A stretch of DNA of 64,000 nt from Ensifer sp. LCM 4579 (GCF_001854885.1 NZ_MDDV01000012.1:1-64000); one strand, 5' to 3'. Counted from the first letter of the stretch, positions 9,981 through 19,767 are shown. The notes: generated by a model from the letters alone, not told the origin. A program made the numbers and translations.

Positions 9981-10562
9981 CACGCCGACCTCAACCGCAT
10001 ATAGCTGAATAACGGAGCTGTACTTAGCCAGATTCCTTGGACAATCGTAATGCAGAAACGAGGTCATAATGCCGACAACAAGCCTTCGCGACAACCGGAA
10101 GCGTTCTCATTCTTAGCATCGCGGGGTGTCCGCTGTAGTCCGGCGCCCTGTCACGCCGGAAGCTACTTTTGGCGCAACGTTTGAGCACAGTTTGCCGTGG
10201 GTGAACGTCGGCTCCTGGGCAGTGGCGAAGGAACTCTGAACGGGTGAAATGAGGGGCGCAAAGCGGTCGTTCGTGAACCGTGGCTGGAAAGTCGTTTTCG
10301 GGCCGACTGCTGACGACGATGTCATCTCGTCCCGGCTAGGGAAAAGCGCGAAAGGCGCTTGACCTCGACACGCCGATTAGAGAAGCGCCGCCCGAAGGGC
10401 GGAAAACCGGGACCGACTGCCCCGGTAAGCGGTTCCGTGCCTCCTTATCTGACTTGACGTGCGGCCTGTTATTGCGGTTTATCGCAACGCGCGAGGGTAG
10501 GCACTGAGACAGACACTAGCGATAGGCGGGGGCTCTATCGCTGAAAGTACATGGAGAAGTGT
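9981..10562. promoter_or_regulatory. Divergent intergenic region between the RelA/SpoT gene and the XRE regulator
   Basis: Holds the promoters of both flanking genes. A hairpin, GCCGCCC-GAA-GGGCGG, lies near 10386. The stretch GCGCTTGACCTCGACACG near 10353 resembles a rhizobial -35 region (CTTGAC). No coding region is convincing. Confidence 0.35.
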
Positions 10563-10997
10563 ATGCTGAATCCTAGCCCCGACAAATCGAGGGGAAAGCC
10601 TGAACCGGTCGACGTTCATGTCGGCCGTCGAATTCGGATGCGCCGAGTGTGGATGCACGTCACACAGATGGCTCTTGCGGAGGCTATCGGAGTGACGTTT
10701 CAGCAGGTACAAAAATACGAGAAAGGCACCAACCGCGTAGGTGCAAGCCGACTTCAGCAGATCGCTCACGCGCTGGATGCGCCAGTTTCTTATTTCTTCG
10801 AGGATATGCCCGACGCAGCGGCAGTCGACGGCGGCGACCGCAGCGGCCAAAAGAGGCTGCAAACAGAAATCATGGAGTTCGCGTCAAGCCATGAAGGTCT
10901 CGCGCTCATTCGCGCCTTCTCCCGGATCACCGACCAAAAGGTGCGGAGCCGGACCCTCGGCCTCGTGAAAGCGCTCGCCGAACAGAACCCGTCATGA
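10563..10997 (+). CDS. XRE-family helix-turn-helix regulator
   Basis: 144 residues from the ATG at 10563 (MLNPSPDKSRGK); an ATG four codons upstream is possible. Residues ~20-75 form an XRE/Cro-type HTH: QMALAEAIGVTFQQVQKYEKG is the recognition core, followed by RLQQIAHALDAPVSYFF. The C-terminal half is helical and variable. This is the common rhizobial HTH family with an extended C-terminus, usually soluble DNA-binding repressors. It overlaps the next frame by ATGA, so the two were probably co-translated. Target genes cannot be told from the sequence. Confidence 0.85.
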   Translation: MLNPSPDKSRGKPEPVDVHVGRRIRMRRVWMHVTQMALAEAIGVTFQQVQKYEKGTNRVGASRLQQIAHALDAPVSYFFEDMPDAAAVDGGDRSGQKRLQTEIMEFASSHEGLALIRAFSRITDQKVRSRTLGLVKALAEQNPS

Positions 10998-11290
10998 GTC
11001 TCGCGACAGATTTCATTTCTGAGTTAAGACGCGCCGCAAACGAGCCCGAGAAGCCGTCGCCTTATGAAGTCAGCGGTCTTCTCGATCGCTCGATCGATAC
11101 GCACGCGATATGCGCGAGCAGACAGGAATCGCCGGCAGCCACGGCGCCAAGGGCGTGCTGATAGACCTTTGAGTAGCGTCTGAGTGCGCCCGCGACCTTT
11201 CCGCCACAGATATCAGAGATGCCCTGGTCGATGCCGCTGACATCATCAGAGCATTGAAGATTGCGCTTGAAGGGAGGACCGAGCTCTAGT
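10994..11290 (+). pseudogene. Frameshifted small partner gene of the XRE regulator
   Basis: The ATG at 10994 overlaps the TGA of the regulator. The frame reads MSLATDFISELRRAANEPEK and continues to about residue 35. It must then switch frame twice to continue through DMREQTGIAGS, KGVLIDL and finally VDAADIIRALKIALEGRTEL before a stop at 11290. The pieces join into one plausible ~95-residue helical protein. As sequenced it is broken, by genuine decay or by single-base sequencing errors. Function unknown. Confidence 0.5.
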
Positions 11291-11644
11291 GCGGATGACC
11301 GTGGCGGCTGCAATTGCGAGTGCCCGCGCCTGGGGCGGCGTGGGCACTCATAAAACAGGTTGGACCTGACGCCGCTGAGGGACGGCGCAACGTGATAATT
11401 CGTCACGTATGTCTTTCTTCCGACGTTTCTCATGTGTCCCTGCAAATCCTGCAACCATGGTCAACCGAACAGTCAATGCGACGTTTTCTGGGACTTGTGC
11501 GTTAATCCCCGCATGGCCAGGACATCTTCGAAGAAGCCGCCGGCTGAGCCGCCAGGCCCCGACGCCACCTCCGCGTACATCCACGCCTGTCGACAAGGCA
11601 CTAGGGGTGTGGCGCCGCCCCTACCCGTACTAGCCGTACGATGC

Positions 11645-11677
11645 AAAAAACCCCGAGCCGGGAGGAGGCGCCGGGGT
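11645..11677 (-). terminator. Rho-independent terminator of the alpha-r14 sRNA
   Basis: CCCCGGCG-loop-CGGGG type stem followed on the minus strand by TTTTTT. The loop carries the third CCTCCTCCC motif. Confidence 0.75.
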
Positions 11678-11757
11678 CCTTGAACTTGATCGGCTCCTTG
11701 GGAGGAGGAGTGGAACCGATCGACGTCCTGCGCAGTGGGAGGAGGTACTGCGCTGAC
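11645..11757 (-). ncRNA. Alpha-r14 (NfeR1-like) trans-acting sRNA
   Basis: Read on the minus strand, three hairpins in a row each present the anti-Shine-Dalgarno motif CCTCCTCCC in the loop. Hairpin 1 has a CGCAGT/ACTGCG stem (11731-11752). Hairpin 2 has a GATCGG/CCGATC stem (about 11687-11724). Hairpin 3 is a GC-rich terminator stem (11651-11677) followed by six T. This is the described hallmark of the rhizobial alpha-r14 family, which includes Ensifer NfeR1/Smr14C and affects nodulation efficiency and osmoadaptation. The 5' end is estimated just before hairpin 1. The element occupies an otherwise gene-free stretch. Confidence 0.8.
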
Positions 11758-12133
11758 AGTGGCGAAGATAAAGCATCCGCCATCATTGAATAATACCTTA
11801 GATTACAGGGCCGCATTGCTGAGAACGCATGACACAGGCGCCTCATTCATGCGCGAGACTGGACCCCGTAGACCGGCATCAAACGGAAGCGATAATTGTG
11901 AGTTCTCTCTAATCAAGCTGATTGTGATGCTTCGGTGACAGCCGTGTCGCCATATGCTGGGGTGACACGACCACGAGCACCAACCGGCCCGCGGATGTCT
12001 GATAATGACCTGCACCAGTTCTCGCCGCGATGTTGATGACGTCGGCGAAGGTCGCGGCGAGAACGCGCGAGCGGCGACCGCTGGTCGTTTCTCGGTCCTC
12101 CACCAGCGCGCGACGCCCCTTTTTGAAACGGCC

Positions 12134-13222
12134 CTACCGCGCGTGGGACCTTGCGTTCCCCTTTCGAAAAACGATTGTCGTAGGGCTGCCGGTCGGGATG
12201 ACTTGACCTGTCGGAACAAGATTGCCGGGGTCACATTGTCTGAATTCGACGATGGTGTCGCTGTCTTCGTTAGCGACATAGAGGTGCTTTTCATCTGGCT
12301 CGAAAGCGAAAAACCTGGGCGTGGTGCCTTGGCTCGGCAGCCAGTATGGACTTGCCGGCTTTCCATCACTGCCTAGGCGGAAAACTGCGATCGAGTCGTG
12401 GCCTCGGTTCGAGGCATACAGGTAGTCGCCACCTTTTGATAATGCTATCTCCGATGCACGGTTGTCGCCTGAATAGTCCCTTGGGAGGGACGATACGGTA
12501 TCGACCGGGTGTAAGCTGCCGTTGTCATCGTCGAAGTCGTAAGTGGTGACGGTCGAATCCAGCTCGTTCAGAACATAGGCCAGCGCCCTCACCGGGTGAA
12601 AGGCGAGGTGCCGTGGACCGCTTGCCTCCCGGCAGCGGCATCGCGCCGCTTCCTCCAACATTCCGTTTCCAGGATCGAGCTTGAAGGACACGATCTGGTC
12701 GAAACCTTTCTCCGGCACAAGGATCCACTTTCCCGACGGGCTAAAGGGGACTTGATGTGGTCTGCCGTAGTTCTGTTCATCGCGGTGAGGACCCAGCTTG
12801 CCGGCCATTGCCGCAAGATGGCTCACAGGCCCGAGATTACCGGTGGATGAGACTGGCAGGCTGACGATGCTGTCGGTGCGATAGTTCGCAATGATAAGCC
12901 ATCCGTGCGTTGGATCGAGCGCAAGGTGAACCGGGTTCCGGCCGCGAGTACGTTGGCGGTCGATATTCCGCAGAAGGCCGGTTTCAGGTTCGATCGAGTA
13001 GGACGTCACGAGATCAAGATCGCCGTGGACGGAATAGAGAATGTCCAGCATCGGGTGCAGGGCGAGGAAAGACGGATTAGGTTCGGTTTCGAGGAGTTGC
13101 AGCATGCTCCATTGCGAGCTCTGCCCGTCGATCCTGTAGACGCTGATGCCTCGGCCTCTTGCATTGCGTTCTTCGGTCGTGCGGCATCCGACATATGCGA
13201 ACAAACTCACTTTTGCCTCCAT
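12134..13222 (-). CDS. Lactonase-family seven-bladed beta-propeller protein
   Basis: About 362 residues from the ATG at 13222 (MEAKVSLFAYVGCRT); the frame is open further upstream but without a better start. It belongs to the lactonase family (PF10282), which includes 6-phosphogluconolactonase Pgl. Typical repeats are FVGC/AYVGC at the N-terminus, PSFLALHP, GRNPVHLALDPTHGWLIIANY, GRPHQVPFSPSGKWILVPEKG, GPRHLAFHPVRALAYVLNEL, YLYASNRGHDSIAVFRL and KHLYVANEDSDTIVEFR. It is probably soluble, since no signal peptide is obvious from this start. Members hydrolyse 6-phosphogluconolactone or act on other lactones. No partner gene lies alongside, so the substrate is open. Confidence 0.85.
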   Translation of the reverse strand: MEAKVSLFAYVGCRTTEERNARGRGISVYRIDGQSSQWSMLQLLETEPNPSFLALHPMLDILYSVHGDLDLVTSYSIEPETGLLRNIDRQRTRGRNPVHLALDPTHGWLIIANYRTDSIVSLPVSSTGNLGPVSHLAAMAGKLGPHRDEQNYGRPHQVPFSPSGKWILVPEKGFDQIVSFKLDPGNGMLEEAARCRCREASGPRHLAFHPVRALAYVLNELDSTVTTYDFDDDNGSLHPVDTVSSLPRDYSGDNRASEIALSKGGDYLYASNRGHDSIAVFRLGSDGKPASPYWLPSQGTTPRFFAFEPDEKHLYVANEDSDTIVEFRQCDPGNLVPTGQVIPTGSPTTIVFRKGNARSHAR

Positions 13223-14529
13223 TCGAGAGGTCTTCCGCCAGTGGCCTTGCCGAGCCAACTGGCCGGACACTAAACCAGGGTTACTGAGAGACCGTGACAC
13301 TCGCGGACTTGATGACGTCCGCCGAGCGCGGCTTCTCTGCGGCGATCAGATCGCCGACGTTACCCCGCCGCGCTCATCCGGCTTTGGAACGTCCGCACCG
13401 AGACCATCCAACGCCTTGCGAAGCTCCGGGTCATACAGTGAGATAAGCGCGCACCGGGTCGGTGTGGATGAACTGGAAATCACCCGTCGTCTCGGCAAAC
13501 TGTCGATCGTCTTCTGCGTCACGGTGATCACCTCGAAGACGCCGAGTTCCTTGCCGATCAGATCCTTAATATCGGAAAGTGAATTTCTTGCGACATGTAC
13601 GTCCTGAAGAGGGACCCTCGGGCCGCTCGGGCAGGCTCTAGAAAGTGGGACGATTGACGTTAACCAACAGCTGTTCAATCGTGAGCTGGCCACGGATCGA
13701 CGGGAATGCGGCCACGCCATGAGCAATCGAGGGCTTGCCGGCAAGTGGAAGAAAGGTGCGTAGCTGCGATTGATCACGGCGGTAAGCGCCTTCTCGATTT
13801 CATCGCGTCTTCGGTCGCTCGGCTGTAGCGCTCGGCCCGTCATGAGTTGCTGAACGTGTTGCCTTCCAAGACGTCTAGCTCTCAAGAAATCAACTTTGGA
13901 CGGACGGGGATGCTGCGCGTTGCGGCATCTTCCGGCACGAAGCCGGCCCGGCTCCACGAGATGCTAAGCTGGACCAAGAACCTTGCCCCCAATGTGACGG
14001 CGCATCGAAAAACCTCCTCTCTCCTATTGCCTCAGCTTTTCTAATGCATGCCGAGACATTGAAAAAATTGATTTCTTGGATGAGTCCCATTCGCAGTGTA
14101 GATACACGAGGACACGCCTTTTGAGGGCGTGATCTCATCTCCTCGTTGCGCGCGACGCGCTGCTGCGGCATGCGAACATCAATCTCAGTCAGACAGCCAT
14201 GGGTGCGGCCATCGCCCGACTTTGCAACTCGCACCTATTCCGCGACGAGCTGTTATGATGCAGGGCCGCGAACTTCTGCCAACGCCGCGTGCGGGAACAC
14301 TCGCCCGCAGTCCGTGAGGCGCTGCTGCCGGACACGCGTTGCTCATTATTCCTTTCGGGACCGGACTGTTTCGTTCAACTAAATCAGTCACCGCGACCGC
14401 ACCGGCAGATTTTGCATGATGCATAAATCGGTGAATGATGCGCCGGCCATACTCCAGATCAGTAAGCGCCTATTTCCATGCGCGTTGAAGCGACCCGTTT
14501 GACGGGTGGGCTGTCGGCCGGTCGGATCG
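13223..14529. other. Degenerate intergenic stretch
   Basis: A 203-residue minus-strand frame (13346-13957) is open but has no family resemblance. Pieces in neighbouring frames, such as SIAHGVAAFPSIRGQLTIEQLLVN, look like protein, so a frameshifted old gene is possible. From 13960 to 14530 I see nothing assignable. Confidence 0.35.
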
Positions 14530-15810
14530 GATCAGGCGGCAGGGGTTTTGGCGAAGTTGAAGGGCAACAGATCGGTGATGTCGGCATCTGCTGCGCGCTT
14601 CGGCAATTCTGTGAGGACGTGGCGCAAGTAGGCTAATGGTTCGGCGCCACAAGCCCGGCAGGTCAGCATCAAGCTGTAGACGACGGCGCTGGCTTTTGCT
14701 CCATCGACGGTGTCGCTGAAGAGCCAACGCTGTCGCGTTCAAGAAGGTTGTTGTTGATCGGCGTCCTGCCGTTTTCGGTGTAGCGCGTCAGGTAATCCCA
14801 CTGGTTCAAGGTATAGGTATAGATAGGACACGGCGTCGCCGATGTTGCTATCGGGCAAGACCTTCGGGGCGATGTCGTCAAGCCATGCCTTGAGAGCATT
14901 GAGGATAGGAACGCTGTGTTGCAGGTGGAGGCGGCGGATGCAATCGGCTTGTGTTTCGCCCTTGTCCGGCTTTTCGTTGCGCGCCTGCCTTTCAACCCAA
15001 TAGAGCTGTTCGAAGAACCTGAGGGCCTGCTCCGGCGGCCCACCGGGTTTGTTTCTGGTCTTCAGAGCATTGACAAAACGCCCCTCTTGAGTGGGCCATG
15101 CATCCAATGTGGGTGGCCCCTCAAGCGTGCGCCAGGCGGAATAGCCGTCGCTCATCAATATGCGGCGATTATCACCGAGGAAGGCCTGGGGGTATTTCTG
15201 TCCACGACCCGGCTGATAATCGAACAGCACGATCGGCTCGTCACTGTCTCTCCGCTGCGGTAGGCCCACATGTATGACCCGTCGGTGGCTTTCCGGTCCT
15301 TCTCCTTCAACACCTGAACCCGTGAACCGTGGAATCGTCGCCATAGGATCAGGGTCTGCGATCTTAGCCGCAACTTCAGGGCATCATAGATGCGGGAGCG
15401 ATGTTTTTCGCTCGTGGCGATCACCCAATGGCCCAGAGCGCCACGGCTGACATGAACGCCTGCACGCTCGAAGGCCTGTGCCAGACGATAGAGCGGTGTG
15501 CCGTCGAATTGTGCGGTTGACGCCTTCTTCGCTGTCATCCTCGTCTGCAGCCTCCTCGGCTTCATTGAAGAGGCGATCAATGTGCTTTTCGCTCTTCGGC
15601 GCAAACCGATGCAGCCGCGATGTCGTCGATCTTCCGGACACCGGCTTGCCACCCGCCAATGGCGAAACGGGCAAGAAACGCGGCCGCAGACCGTTGCCGG
15701 AAACCTGCCGCGCTAACGCGTCGAATATGACCTTCCCGACGATCAGAAGACCTGCCCCTGCTGCCTTCATCAGATGCATCGCAGGTGAGGCCTTAGCGAG
15801 CAGCTTCATA
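14530..15810 (-). pseudogene. IS66-family transposase (TnpC) remnant
   Basis: Overlapping minus-strand frames together give an IS66 transposase. An N-terminal piece has HRFAPKSEKHIDRLFNEAEEAADED. The catalytic core reads FDYQPGRGQKY, LMSDGYSAW, then RFFEQLYWVERQARN. The C-terminal piece is LTCRACGAEPLAYLRHVLTELPKRA, ending in DLLPFNFAKTPAA. At least four frame changes are needed, so it is dead. IS66 accessory genes tnpA and tnpB and the ends are not seen. It is a relic marking past rearrangement next to the HicAB module. Confidence 0.75.
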
Positions 15811-16061
15811 TCGAGGTGAAGGCAAAGGTCCTTCGAATGTTCGGTTCAAGTATGCTTGCCGCCATTGTGACCGCACCGGTATCACGCGCCGGCGCAGCAA
15901 TGCGCGCCATCAACTCTGCAACAGTCGGTCCGCCGGGTCGATTCATCAAATTCTTGAGTCGAAAGCATGCCGCCGCGCTTGGACCAAAACCGCAAGGCTG
16001 TTGATGCGGGCCCGGAGATCGATCGGCTCGCGGTGCCGCAATCGCTTCCCGGGGTCCACTT

Positions 16062-16496
16062 CTAAGCCGACAGACGCTCTTCCGCGTAGTTGTAGTCATC
16101 GTTCACCTGCTCGATCTCGTGCTTAGCAGCACGAGCCAAGAACCCCGAGCGCGTTAAGCCATGAGCTTCCGCGAACGCATCGATCTCCTCGAGGACATCT
16201 TCGGGAAGCGTAACGTTGACGCGAACAGCCTTTTTGGCTTCGGTCTTCACCGCCACGAGAATTGCCACACCGTCCCTATTCTCAGGGTCGGCCATAACTG
16301 CTTCAAGGGTAGATGGCTCCGGAATCGCTTCACGGTCCTCGACGAGACCTTCGATATGCAAGGACAAGGCCTCTTCAGCCATGGCCCGAGCGTTATCGAG
16401 GTCTGTGCCAGCAGTTACGACACCAGGAAAATCGGGGAAGGAAACACCGTAATCGCTCTCGGCATCCTTGTGGATCAATCCGATATAGTTGCGCAT
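16062..16496 (-). CDS. hicB: HicB-family antitoxin
   Basis: 144 residues, ATG at 16496. The N-terminal half is the HicB partial RNase H-like fold (MRNYIGLIHKDAESDYGVSFPDFPGVVTAG..., followed by AEEALSLHIEGL). The C-terminal half is a ribbon-helix-helix DNA-binding segment: RVNVTLPEDVLEEIDAFAEAHGLTRSGFLARAAKHEI. HicB binds and neutralises HicA and autorepresses. It lies five bases after hicA in the same direction, the usual hicA-hicB order. The palindrome upstream of hicA is the likely operator. Confidence 0.9.
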   Translation of the reverse strand: MRNYIGLIHKDAESDYGVSFPDFPGVVTAGTDLDNARAMAEEALSLHIEGLVEDREAIPEPSTLEAVMADPENRDGVAILVAVKTEAKKAVRVNVTLPEDVLEEIDAFAEAHGLTRSGFLARAAKHEIEQVNDDYNYAEERLSA

Positions 16497-16501
16497 GGTC
16501 G

Positions 16502-16690
16502 TTACCTCAGTTTTAAGCCGGATTGCTTTTCAATGCTCCTAAGGGTGCCTATTGGCAAATCCCTCTTCGGATGAGGAACGGTGACCCGGCCTGGCTTCTC
16601 TGGATGCTTGAATTGAACGTGGCTGCCCTTCCTGGCAACCTCGTACCAACCATCCTCCTGCAATGCTGCAATTATGTCGCCGCTCCTCAT
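16502..16690 (-). CDS. hicA: HicA-family mRNA interferase toxin
   Basis: 62 residues from the ATG at 16690 (MRSGDIIAALQEDGW); an ATG three codons upstream is possible. It has the double-stranded-RNA-binding-like HicA fold signature: GWYEVARKGSHVQFKHPEKPG with the catalytic His in GSHVQF, then VTVPHPKRDLPIGTLRSIEKQSGL. HicA cleaves mRNA ribosome-independently. The gene is intact, so the antitoxin downstream is presumably needed. Confidence 0.9.
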   Translation of the reverse strand: MRSGDIIAALQEDGWYEVARKGSHVQFKHPEKPGRVTVPHPKRDLPIGTLRSIEKQSGLKLR

Positions 16691-16701
16691 ACACTGCATA
16701 C

Positions 16702-16719
16702 ATACACACTAGTGTGTAT
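16702..16719. promoter_or_regulatory. Perfect palindrome upstream of hicA, likely HicB operator
   Basis: ATACACACTAGTGTGTAT is an 18-base perfect palindrome a dozen bases upstream of the hicA start, which fits a dimeric ribbon-helix-helix repressor such as HicB. Confidence 0.7.
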
Positions 16720-16947
16720 TAATCAACAATTTGTTGACGGAAATGTTCCGAGGGGCATTTCCGGTTTCGCGCCGATTCGGTTTTCGGAAATGACGTTCGC
16801 GCGAGCGTTACGGGCGGGCAGACTCCGACCTGTCGCGAATGGCCCCATGCGAACGGTCCACCTCGGGGTCCTGCCGGTGGCCCGCTCAAGAGGCATTCCT
16901 TGCCTTTTCCGGAAGGCTATCATCCCATTTGGTGGGCATCTTCGGCA

Positions 16948-17128
16948 CTACGCACTCCCCTCCGTCTCGCCCCCTTCGTCCAACTCATGGAAGGGTAGAA
17001 AGCCGTACTGCTCCAGCCATTCGCGAGAGGATAAGGCGAATGATCTCGTCTTGGGTCATTTCCAACTCTTCGCAGGCGGCCGCGATCGCCACCTCGACGT
17101 CATCGTCGAAGGTCATCATTCCGCGCAT
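16948..17128 (-). pseudogene. Frameshifted small ribbon-helix-helix-like gene
   Basis: The minus-strand ATG at 17128 opens MRGMMTFDDDVEVAIAAA and continues EELEMTQDEIIRLIL. A single-base shift then joins it to REWLEQYGFLPFHELDEGG and a stop at 16948. The composite matches a small conserved rhizobial protein of unknown function. It directly follows another frameshifted gene, so the pair may be decayed or mis-sequenced. Confidence 0.55.
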
Positions 17129-17130
17129 CC

Positions 17131-17440
17131 TACTGCCACAGCCTGTATGTGGGATCGTAATCTACTTCCCGGACGGCATGCCGTTGCTCGCGTCCAACGA
17201 TGACCATAACCAGGCCGGCAAGGAAGGCGACACCGCAGGCGATCAAACCAGCCCTGGCCCCAAAAGAATCCGATTCCAGCTAACATCGTCCAGCTCATTG
17301 ATGAGCCACCAATAGCAGGCGGCTTCAAGAACCGGGCTGAAAACGAACAATAGCGCTCCGATCTTTCCCGTTGAATCGAGGCGCTGCGTGCTCAAGATCT
17401 CCCGAAACTTTGTCTTCTGCTCTGCAGTGTGAACATTCAT
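17131..17440 (-). pseudogene. Frameshifted two-transmembrane-segment protein
   Basis: The ATG at 17440 opens MNVHTAEQKTKFREILSTQR followed by a hydrophobic segment (GALLFVFSPVLEAACYWW). After NRILLG a one-base shift restores AGLIACGVAFLAGLVMVIVG, a second membrane segment, then VREVDYDPTYRLWQ and a TAG at 17131. The joined product of about 100 residues is a plausible inner-membrane protein of unknown role. It would lead into the ribbon-helix-helix-like gene three bases later. Confidence 0.5.
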
Positions 17441-17597
17441 GATTGCCCCTACGCACTACAACCGAGAGCTTAAAGCGTCGCACAGCACCGGTTGCAGTCA
17501 AGGATTAGAGGTACCGCCCGAACGGGGTAATTTGATTTCATCACGCGTTCAGCCATCCTCGGGCCAAGGTCCGACTCGTTCACGCTTGAGGTAGGCC

Positions 17598-17993
17598 GTG
17601 GCTTGGCTGAGTGAGGTTCTCTATCAGGAAACGGTTCTCAGTCTGCTGGCGGGCATCCTGGTTGGAGTGCCGGCCTACTTTGCCGTGTCAGGCCTCATTC
17701 GCCGTAGTCGACCGGCCGCGCCGCAGAGATCACGACCGCGCAGGAAAAGCAGTCGCATTCCCCGCCTCGCGATTCCCGCAGCAATTGCTCTCGTTGGCGT
17801 TTCTGAATATGTGGCGCTGATCCCCGGTTGCAACATCAAGGGCAACATCAGCCACAACACCGGAGAGCGGATCTACCACGTCCCAGGACAGGAATATTAC
17901 AGCCAGACGCGCGTCAGTTACTTCAACGGGGAGCGGTGGTTCTGCTCCGAGGAGGCAGCTCGTGAAGCCGGATGGCGGAAGGCATACAACTAG
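17598..17993 (+). CDS. Small membrane-anchored protein with conserved C-terminal domain
   Basis: 131 residues from a GTG at 17598 (VAWLSEVLYQETVLSLL). One N-terminal hydrophobic segment (VLSLLAGILVGVPAYFAVSGL), a basic linker, a second weaker hydrophobic stretch, then a conserved C-terminus beginning CNIKGNISHNTGERIYHVPG and continuing through YYSQTRVSYFNGERWFCSEEAA. That C-terminal segment also occurs in ExoI-like/thermonuclease-like rhizobial proteins and contains two cysteines. The catalytic part of thermonuclease is missing, so nuclease activity should not be assumed. It is probably exported or anchored in the inner membrane. Confidence 0.65.
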   Translation: MAWLSEVLYQETVLSLLAGILVGVPAYFAVSGLIRRSRPAAPQRSRPRRKSSRIPRLAIPAAIALVGVSEYVALIPGCNIKGNISHNTGERIYHVPGQEYYSQTRVSYFNGERWFCSEEAAREAGWRKAYN

Positions 17994-18009
17994 GCTCAAC
18001 GCGATCCAA

Positions 18010-18037
18010 CAAAAAAGGCCGGGGCAAGCCCGACCTT
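18010..18037. terminator. Stem-loop after the 17598 gene
   Basis: A-run followed by AAGGCCGGGG-CAA-GCCCGACCTT. The U-tract would be on the minus-strand transcript, so it best fits a leftward terminator, but it also sits just past the end of the rightward gene. Confidence 0.4.
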
Positions 18038-18229
18038 CCGTTGTCCCCCATGCCGCTGCCAGTACATCCGTGGTCAACGGCACGTGGTTGGGGGACCGTA
18101 TTTTTCCAATGTACGCTCTGATTGAATTTTAATCAAATCGGAAACGCCGGGTCGAGACCGATACGACCTGCGGCTTAGCGTTTTGTTTTCAGTTCATGGA
18201 TATACCCTCGGGCGCATTTGGAGGGGCAA

Positions 18230-18437
18230 TGAAAAGCAAAATCACTGCATCACGCTCGCAATTTCCTCGCTGGCTCGGGCGGGTGGGCCTATTGCTCAGA
18301 GCCGAGCGCTCCATCCTGTGCCGATGGTTATGGAAGCTTCCAAGACGAATGGGAATTTAACGGCTGCAAAAGCGACACGGAGACATACAAGTCGGAAGTC
18401 GACGACTTCATCAGTTGCAAGCAGCGAGAAGGGATGA
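18230..18437 (+). pseudogene. Frameshifted small lipoprotein-like gene
   Basis: The ATG at 18230 (GAGG about 10 bases upstream) opens MKSKITASRSQFPRWLGRVG. A frame change near 18320 leads to FQDEWEFNGCKSDTETYKSE and VDDFISCKQREG before a stop at 18437. The second part looks like a conserved small secreted or lipoprotein tail with two cysteines. Low certainty. Confidence 0.35.
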
Positions 18438-18439
18438 AC

Positions 18440-19025
18440 CCAATGAGGCCGCCCGGAAAGCTGCGGAAGCGGCCGTCAAGTTCGGCGCGATCTTTGCCAT
18501 ATCCGCCAAGGCCCCTGATGGCCCTTTTTTGAGAGTGACGGCCGCAGCGGCGTCGTCGTTGTCAGTACCGGAAAATACCCCCAGTGGTGCCGTTTGAATG
18601 TTCCCAGGTTGCGCCATAGCCGTTTCCCCGGGACGCGCCCCGGGAGGACCGGCGCGCGATACTCTTTCCGATCGTCGAACGGGGGGACTTGGGTGATGCA
18701 GCGGTTCCGCGAATGTGACCGTTGACAACCACAGATCGGAGGCCGTCCACCTCCTCACTCCCTATCCGGATTAAGAATGCGGCAGGCATTGGCTACTTCG
18801 CGGAGAAGCGCCGTTCAAGAGATCGCTCATGCCGATATCCTCAACAACCACTTCGCCCTACAACGGCAGGCATCTGGCCTCTGGCCCGCGAGAACCGCGC
18901 AGAACGCTTCTCGGCGTGGAGGTAAGTCATGGGCAATCGATTCCCGCTTTCTCAGCCTTCAAGCCGTGACTAGGTGTTGATGAGTGAAGAATGGTTCAAT
19001 CCGCCGTCGCCGAGAATGAATCTGA
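18440..19025. other. Gap without a recognisable gene
   Basis: Short frames on both strands carry no motif. I see nothing assignable. Confidence 0.45.
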
Positions 19026-19709
19026 TCACCCTTTATTAGGAGGGCCATCATAAATATACCAAGTGGCATCAGCGGGTACCACATTCTTTGCCGTGCCCGT
19101 GGCGAGGCCTATACTCAGCGCCTTCTCGACGTCGGCAACAAGGTGAGTGTCTTCACTATAGGTAATCTTGTCTATCCTTTCATCGGAAAGGTTCGTGCAA
19201 CTACGGTATATTGTTTTCAACTCGGTCCGATACCTCACGGATATCTCTTGGTGATTAACTATGCGGTTCTCCGCTACTTCCCCTTCGATCCAGCTAGTTG
19301 GAGCATGCAGGAGGAATGACGTGTCGTCCAAGACAAGCCGTTTTTGGCCAGCGCAGTAGAGCATAGTGGCCGCAGAAATAACCTCTGATAGATTTATGGT
19401 CGTCACGGGCACGACGGAGCTCCTGATGGCTTGATAGCCTACATTTCCGCTATCCACCTCCCCGCCCGGACTGCTGATATATAGATAAATGTCGTGCGCG
19501 AATTTGTATTTCAGATTAATTTCGTCGAGGGCAGATGCAAGGGCGGCGATCTTCTCTTGGTTCACTTCGCCCGTGTAAACGATTTTGACCGTGCTCACTG
19601 ACGGCGGAGAGGAGGCGTCGTTCATCACCCGAAGTGTCGCAGCCTGAAGCGGCGTGCTGAAAACCGACAGGGCAACGGTAGCGAGCAAGCATATTGACAT
19701 TCGTCTCAT
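19026..19709 (-). CDS. Exported ClpP/SppA-like serine protease homologue
   Basis: 227 residues from the ATG at 19709, chosen because MRRMSICLLATVALSVFSTP followed by LQA is a clear signal peptide and AAGAGGAATG precedes it. The mature part has the ClpP/crotonase fold pattern: KIVYTGEV, IYLYISSPGGEVDSG (substrate-binding glycine-rich loop), INLSEVISAATMLYCAG (where ClpP has its nucleophile Ser) and SFLLHAP (His of the triad). The nucleophile motif is not the usual ASMG, so activity is uncertain. The signal peptide places it in the periplasm, unlike classical ClpP. It lies next to, and on the same strand as, the PRTase/HAD pair. Confidence 0.7.
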   Translation of the reverse strand: MRRMSICLLATVALSVFSTPLQAATLRVMNDASSPPSVSTVKIVYTGEVNQEKIAALASALDEINLKYKFAHDIYLYISSPGGEVDSGNVGYQAIRSSVVPVTTINLSEVISAATMLYCAGQKRLVLDDTSFLLHAPTSWIEGEVAENRIVNHQEISVRYRTELKTIYRSCTNLSDERIDKITYSEDTHLVADVEKALSIGLATGTAKNVVPADATWYIYDGPPNKG

Positions 19710-19767
19710 AGGGCATTCCTCTTCTGTAGAATGGCATTCTTGGTATACAAGCTCCTTGAAAACGATT

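Larger units (their letters stand above)
11291..12133. other. Gap apart from the sRNA
   Basis: Outside the sRNA I see no convincing gene. Short frames near 11313-11683 and 11803-12369 have no motif and overlap each other on opposite strands. Confidence 0.45.

Noticed and set aside
13346..13957. 203-residue minus-strand gene
   Set aside because: No family resemblance, and plausible protein pieces lie in other frames; kept only as a possible degenerate region.
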